The notes beneath the pieces are model-generated. The model was not told the origin of the DNA and did not search any database. It was given only the letters and a program-made list of their open reading frames with translations. A DNA stretch of 44,185 nt from an uncultured Oscillibacter sp. (lineage in GTDB: Bacteria > Bacillota > Clostridia > Oscillospirales > Oscillospiraceae). Positions 39,950 to 44,185 of the stretch are shown here, in pieces; the first letter of the stretch is position 1; every line of letters starts with the position of its first letter. Made by a program: the position numbers and the translations under genes. Where the stretch lies: positions 1 to 44,185 of the forward strand of contig CANPTW010000021.1 in assembly GCA_947577075.1 (NCBI GenBank), in the 5' to 3' direction.

Positions 39950-42700
39950 TCAGTTCTGATGGTATTCCGGACAAGTGCACTTCTTCCACTTCAGCCCGCT
40001 GCCGCAGGGGCAGGGGTCGTTCCGCCCGATCTTCACCACCCGGGCGGGCTGCTTCTTGGGCTTGGTGCCGTCGCCGCCCACGTTTTCCACCATGCCTTTC
40101 GCGACCCGCTCCCGCTTGACCTCCTCGTCCTTGCGCAGGCGCACGGAGTACAGCCGCCGGACAGTCTCGTCCTGGATGGCGGCGATCATCTCCTCAAACA
40201 TGTCCAGGGACTCCCGCTTGTACACGTCCACCGGGTTATTGTTGCCGTAGGACTGGAGCCGGATGCCCTGCTTCAAATCGTCCATGGCGTCGATGTGGTC
40301 CATCCAGTACTCGTCCACCACCCGGAGCATAATGACCCGCTCCAGCTCCCGCATGATGGCGGGCGTAATCTCCGCCTCCTTGTTCTCATAGAAGCGCTGG
40401 GCGGCGTCAATGAACGCCCCGCCAAAGTCCTCCTGGCTCTTTTGCGGCACCTCGGCCTCGGGGACGCTCACCGCCCCCTTGGCGAAGTACATGCCCTCCA
40501 GCCCCCGGAGCATCTCCCGGTATCCGGCGGCGTCCAGGTGCTGCTTCTCGCCGAAGGCCAGGCTGACGTGGTTCGCGATGGAGGTGTGCATCATGTTCAG
40601 CACCGTGTCCTTGATGTCCATGCCGTCCAGGACCTGGCGGCGCTGGCTGTAGATCAGCTCCCGCTGCTTGTTCATCACGTCGTCGTACTCCAGCACGGAT
40701 TTCCGGGACTGGAAGTTCCGGGACTCCACGGTGGTCTGGGCGTTCTCGATGGCGCGGGTCAGCATTTTGTTCTCAATGGGCGTGTCCTCGTCCAGGTCGA
40801 ACCGGTCCATCATGTTGGTGATCCGGTCCCCGCCGAAGAGGCGCATCAAATCGTCCTCCAGGGAGATATAGAACCGCGTCTCGCCGGGGTCCCCCTGGCG
40901 GCCCGCCCGGCCCCGGAGCTGGTTGTCGATCCGGCGGGACTCGTGGCGCTCCGTGCCGATGATGAAGAGGCCTCCGGCCTCCCGGACCTGGTCCGCCTCG
41001 CTGGCGATCTCCGCCTTGTGCTGGGCCAATTTTTCCGCGAACAGCTTCCGGGCCTCCAGAATCTCCTGGTTGTCCGTGTCGGCGTAGCCCGTGGCGTCCA
41101 CGATGACCTCCTCGGAATAGCCCGCTTTTGTCAGGTCCGCCTTGGCGAGGTATTCGGCGTTGCCCCCCAGCATGATATCGGTGCCGCGGCCCGCCATGTT
41201 GGTGGCCACGGTGACGGCCCCCAGCTTGCCCGCCTGGGCCACGATCTCCGCCTCTTTTTCGTGGTTCTTGGCGTTCAGCAGGTTGTGCTTGATGCCCTCC
41301 CGGGCCAGGAGCTTGGAGAGGAGCTCGTTCTTCTCGATGGACACCGTGCCCACCAGGACGGGCTGGCCCTTCTCATGGCACTCCTTGATCTGCTGGATCA
41401 CGGCCCGGAACTTCCCGGCCTCGGTCTTGTAGACCACATCGTGGTGGTCGTCCCGCTGGTTGGGCCGGTTGGTGGGGATTTCGATGATGTCCAGGTTGTA
41501 GATGGTCCCGAACTCCTCCTGCTCCGTCATGGCCGTTCCGGTCATGCCGGAGAGCTTGTCATAAAGCCGGAAGTAGTTCTGGAAGGTGATGGTGGCCAGG
41601 GTCCGGTTTTCGCTGTTGACGTTCACATGCTCCTTGGCCTCAATGGCCTGGTGGAGGCCGTTGGAGTACCGGCGGCCGAACATCAGGCGGCCGGTGAACT
41701 CGTCCACGATGATGACTTCCCCGTCCTTCACCACATAGTCGATGTCCCGCTTCATGGTGCCGTGGGCCTTCAGGGCCTGGTTGATATGGTGGCTCACCGT
41801 GGAGTTGGAGGGGTCGGAGAGGTTTTCCACGTGGAAGTACTCCTCCGCCTTGGCGATGCCCCGGGCGGTGAGGGTGGCGGTTTTGGCCTTTTCGTCCACC
41901 ACATAGTCCGCGTCGATGTCCGCGGCCTCCTCTTCCTTGTTGTCCACCTGGACCACCACCTGCTTTTTGAGCTTCGCCACGAACATCTCCGTCAGGTCGT
42001 ACATCTGGGTGGACTTCTCCCCCTGGCCGGAGATGATGAGGGGGGTCCGGGCCTCGTCGATGAGGATGGAGTCCACCTCGTCCACGATGGCGAAGGAGTG
42101 GCCCCGCTGGACCAGCTCCTGGGAGTAGATGCACATGTTGTCCCGGAGGTAGTCGAAGCCCATTTCGTTGTTGGTTCCATAGGTGATGTCGGCGGCATAG
42201 GCCTCCTGGCGCTGCTTGGAGGTCAGGCCGTGGACGATGAGGCCCACCTTGAGCCCCAGGAAGCGGTGGACCTTGCCCATCCACTCCGAGTCGCGCTTGG
42301 CCAGGTAGTCGTTGACCGTGACGATGTGGACCCCCTTCCCCGCCAGGGCGTTGAGGTAGGCGGGGAGGGTGGCGACCAATGTCTTGCCCTCGCCGGTCTT
42401 CATCTCGGCGATGCGCCCCTGGTGGAGGACGATGCCGCCCACCAGCTGCACCCGGTAGGGCCGGAGGCCCAGCACCCGGTCCGACGCCTCCCGGGCGGTG
42501 GCGAAGGCCTCGGGCAGAATGTCGTCCAGGGTCTCTCCGGCGGCCAGGCGGTCCTTGAACTCCTGGGTTTTCGCCTGGAGCTGGGCGTCGCTCATGGCCT
42601 TGTACTCGTCGGCCATGGCCTCGATCCTGTCCGCGATGGGGTAAATGGATTTCAGCTCCCGGGAGCTGTAGTCGCCAAAAATCTTCTGCATCAGACCCAT
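39950..42700 (-). CDS. secA: Preprotein translocase ATPase SecA
   Basis: A 916-residue motor that drives proteins through SecYEG. Walker A MKTGEGKT (100-107) and the [11 protein letters not shown]alker B are intact, together with GMTGTA, AGRGTDI and the arginine motif [12 protein letters not shown]. The C-terminus ends in the SecB/lipid-binding zinc motif in the form [19 protein letters not shown] place the start at ATG 42700 ([17 protein letters not shown]) behind AAAGGAAG, though the spacing is long (about 12). A longer frame upstream looks non-coding. It has its own promoter. Confidence 0.97.
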   Translation of the reverse strand: MGLMQKIFGDYSSRELKSIYPIADRIEAMADEYKAMSDAQLQAKTQEFKDRLAAGETLDDILPEAFATAREASDRVLGLRPYRVQLVGGIVLHQGRIAEMKTGEGKTLVATLPAYLNALAGKGVHIVTVNDYLAKRDSEWMGKVHRFLGLKVGLIVHGLTSKQRQEAYAADITYGTNNEMGFDYLRDNMCIYSQELVQRGHSFAIVDEVDSILIDEARTPLIISGQGEKSTQMYDLTEMFVAKLKKQVVVQVDNKEEEAADIDADYVVDEKAKTATLTARGIAKAEEYFHVENLSDPSNSTVSHHINQALKAHGTMKRDIDYVVKDGEVIIVDEFTGRLMFGRRYSNGLHQAIEAKEHVNVNSENRTLATITFQNYFRLYDKLSGMTGTAMTEQEEFGTIYNLDIIEIPTNRPNQRDDHHDVVYKTEAGKFRAVIQQIKECHEKGQPVLVGTVSIEKNELLSKLLAREGIKHNLLNAKNHEKEAEIVAQAGKLGAVTVATNMAGRGTDIMLGGNAEYLAKADLTKAGYSEEVIVDATGYADTDNQEILEARKLFAEKLAQHKAEIASEADQVREAGGLFIIGTERHESRRIDNQLRGRAGRQGDPGETRFYISLEDDLMRLFGGDRITNMMDRFDLDEDTPIENKMLTRAIENAQTTVESRNFQSRKSVLEYDDVMNKQRELIYSQRRQVLDGMDIKDTVLNMMHTSIANHVSLAFGEKQHLDAAGYREMLRGLEGMYFAKGAVSVPEAEVPQKSQEDFGGAFIDAAQRFYENKEAEITPAIMRELERVIMLRVVDEYWMDHIDAMDDLKQGIRLQSYGNNNPVDVYKRESLDMFEEMIAAIQDETVRRLYSVRLRKDEEVKRERVAKGMVENVGGDGTKPKKQPARVVKIGRNDPCPCGSGLKWKKCTCPEYHQN

Positions 42701-42777
42701 GATTGTTTGAAACTTCCTTTCTATTGTTCCGCCCCCCGGCGCGGGGGACGTAAAAAATCCCATAGGAAAACAAGCAT

Positions 42778-42806
42778 AGCTTACCACAGTTTTCCCTGGA
42801 ATGCAA
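42778..42806 (-). promoter_or_regulatory. Promoter of secA
   Basis: TTGCAT (42801-42806) and TAAGCT (42778-42783) on the minus strand, 17 bases apart, about 80 bases before the secA start. Confidence 0.6.
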
Positions 42807-42863
42807 AGGAAATTGGAAATCTATCAAAAAAGTTCACAAAACCGCCGCGGTCCCGCCTGAAAA

Positions 42864-42883
42864 CCGCCGGGGCGCCCCGGCGG
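42864..42883. other. Perfect GC palindrome in the secA-RNase divergent gap
   Basis: Ten bases, CCGCCGGGGC, followed at once by their exact reverse complement. It lies between two divergent promoters, in a 338-base gap with no gene. It could be a protein-binding site or a repeat scrap. Confidence 0.55.
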
Positions 42884-42976
42884 CCTCTCCCCCTGCCCGC
42901 TCCCCGCAGGCCCTCCCGCCCCGGCGGGCAGGCATGGACATTTTCTCTAAACCAGGCAAAATCGGCGGATTGTTCC

Positions 42977-43005
42977 TTGTATATTCCGTCAAAACATGTT
43001 ACAAT
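42977..43005 (+). promoter_or_regulatory. Promoter of the beta-CASP gene
   Basis: TTGTAT (42977-42982) and TACAAT (43000-43005) 17 bases apart, 33 bases before the start codon. Confidence 0.72.
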
Positions 43006-43038
43006 GATTTTTACTAAGAGATAAGGAGGGCCTCCATT

Positions 43039-44185
43039 ATGAAGCTCAGCTTTTACGGCGCGGATCAATGCGTCACCGGGAGCTGCCACTGTCTGGAGAT
43101 CAACGACACCCGCATCCTCATTGACTGCGGGCTCCAGCAGGGCCGGGACGAGGTTTCCAACGGCGAATTCCCCTTCGCCGCCAACACCATTGACTATGTC
43201 CTGGTGACCCACGCCCACATCGACCACTCCGGCCGGATTCCCATGCTCATCAAGCAGGGCTTCCAGGGCCGCATCCTCACCACCCGCCTCACCGCCCAGC
43301 TGCTGGAGATCATGCTGCTGGACTCCGCCCACATTCAGGAGCAGGACGCGGAGTGGAAGAACCGCAAGGGCGAGCGCTCCGGCGCCCCCCGGACCGAGCC
43401 CCTCTACACCGTGGAGGACGCGGAGCGGGTCAAGGACTATTTAGTCGTCTGTGAGTACGGCGAGCTCATCAACCTCTGCGAGGGCGTGGACATCGAGTTT
43501 ACCGACGCGGGGCACCTGCTGGGCTCCGCCTTCGTGGCTATGGACCTGCGGGAAAACGGGGTGAAAAAGAGCATCGTCTTTTCCGGGGACATCGGCAACA
43601 TCAACCAGCCCGTCATCCGGGATCCGGTGCAGCTGGCCGGGGCGGACTACGTGGTGATGGAGTCCACCTACGGCGACCGGAACCACCCGGAGAGCTGGGG
43701 CTATACCGACGAGCTGGCCCGGATCATCGACGAGACCATGGCCCGGGGGGGCAACGTCATTATCCCCTCCTTCGCCGTGGGCCGGACTCAGGAGCTCCTC
43801 TACTTCATCAGGGAGATCAAGGAGCAGCACATGGTGCATTCCTGCCCGGACTTCCCGGTGTACATCGACTCCCCCCTGGCGAAGAAGGCTACGTCCATCT
43901 TCGACGGGGACCTGCGGGGCTACATGGACCACGACGCCGTGTGGCTGGTCCGGAAGGGCAAGAACATGTTCCGCTTCCCCAACCTCCACGCCACGGAGTC
44001 CAGCGAGGAGTCCAAGGCCCTCAACGAGGACCGGACCCCCAAGGTGATCATCTCCGCCTCCGGCATGTGCGACGCGGGCCGCATCCGGCACCACCTGAAG
44101 CACAACCTCTGGCGTCCGGAGTGCACCGTCCTCTTCGTGGGCTTCCAGGGGGAGGGCACCCTGGGCCGCCAGCTCCTGGAGGGGG
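43039..44185 (+). CDS. Beta-CASP metallo-beta-lactamase RNase-like protein, 3' end beyond window
   Basis: At least 382 residues, still open at the right edge; family members are usually about 530. The metallo-beta-lactamase motif HAHIDH (58-63) binds two zinc ions. The beta-CASP region has MESTYGDR, PSFAVGRTQELL, DSPLA and SASGMCDAGRIRHHL. These are features of COG1236-type RNA-processing exonucleases rather than RNase J, which lacks this layout. AAGGAGGG at 43023-43030 sets the ATG. It is cytoplasmic, with RNA substrate inferred from family. Confidence 0.9.
   Translation, partial: MKLSFYGADQCVTGSCHCLEINDTRILIDCGLQQGRDEVSNGEFPFAANTIDYVLVTHAHIDHSGRIPMLIKQGFQGRILTTRLTAQLLEIMLLDSAHIQEQDAEWKNRKGERSGAPRTEPLYTVEDAERVKDYLVVCEYGELINLCEGVDIEFTDAGHLLGSAFVAMDLRENGVKKSIVFSGDIGNINQPVIRDPVQLAGADYVVMESTYGDRNHPESWGYTDELARIIDETMARGGNVIIPSFAVGRTQELLYFIREIKEQHMVHSCPDFPVYIDSPLAKKATSIFDGDLRGYMDHDAVWLVRKGKNMFRFPNLHATESSEESKALNEDRTPKVIISASGMCDAGRIRHHLKHNLWRPECTVLFVGFQGEGTLGRQLLEG

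Noticed and set aside
39641-43024. A 1127-codon open frame on the plus strand opposite secA and pgeF
   Set aside because: It is antisense to two unmistakable genes, has no ribosome-binding site, and its translation shows only shadow composition of high-GC coding sequence.

Overview
The window looks like chromosome of a high-GC, endospore-forming member of the Clostridia, most likely Oscillospiraceae (the Oscillibacter/Flavonifractor side). This is inferred from a spoIVB gene, a mraZ-led division and cell-wall cluster, a T-box leader, Firmicutes-type ribosome-binding sites, TTG starts and an SLH-domain surface protein. There is no prophage, integrase, CRISPR array, rRNA or confident tRNA.

Layout. 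1-2574 (-) is an SLH surface protein, open at the left edge, divergent from a small XRE regulator (2704-3042, +). 3122-5382 (-) is a translationally coupled pair: an HTH protein and a membrane Ser/Thr kinase with an extracellular leucine-rich-repeat region. 5.8-6.25 kb is a mosaic of short interspersed repeats, with relatives at 9.27-9.57 kb and 37.17-37.36 kb. 6278-9210 (+) holds an ECF sigma factor, its overlapping membrane anti-sigma-like partner and a secreted stalk-domain protein. The sigma gene and the stalk gene carry the same promoter-like motif (TGTAAT-N17-CGTTTA).

9665-25092 (-) is the sporulation and division block. In transcription order it reads mraZ, rsmH, ftsL-like, PASTA-containing transpeptidase, murE, mraY, ftsW, murG, murA, ftsQ, ftsZ, and then separately spoIVB. 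murF, murD and ftsA are absent from their usual slots. 25465-27047 (-) is rsmD-coaD-coiled-coil protein. 27171-29854 (-) is a four-gene operon, a TM1266-type putative hydrogenase-system regulator plus an SsuA/NMT1-type ABC importer, behind a structured leader that ends in a terminator. 30149-31321 (-) is alanine racemase. 31618-36600 (-) is the leucine operon leuA-leuC-leuD-leuB behind a T-box. Then come rpsU (+), an orphan family-5 solute-binding lipoprotein (-), pgeF/ylmD (-), secA (-) and, cut by the right edge, a beta-CASP metallo-beta-lactamase RNase-like protein (+).

How the genes fit together: most of the window is core machinery for peptidoglycan precursor synthesis (murE, mraY, murG, murA, alr), septation (ftsZ, ftsQ, ftsL, ftsW, transpeptidase), secretion, CoA, leucine synthesis and translation. 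The accessory parts are the SLH protein, the HTH/kinase pair, the ECF regulon and the regulator/ABC operon. The least explained signals are the repeat family, the ECF promoter pair and the 250-nt leader upstream of the TM1266-type gene.
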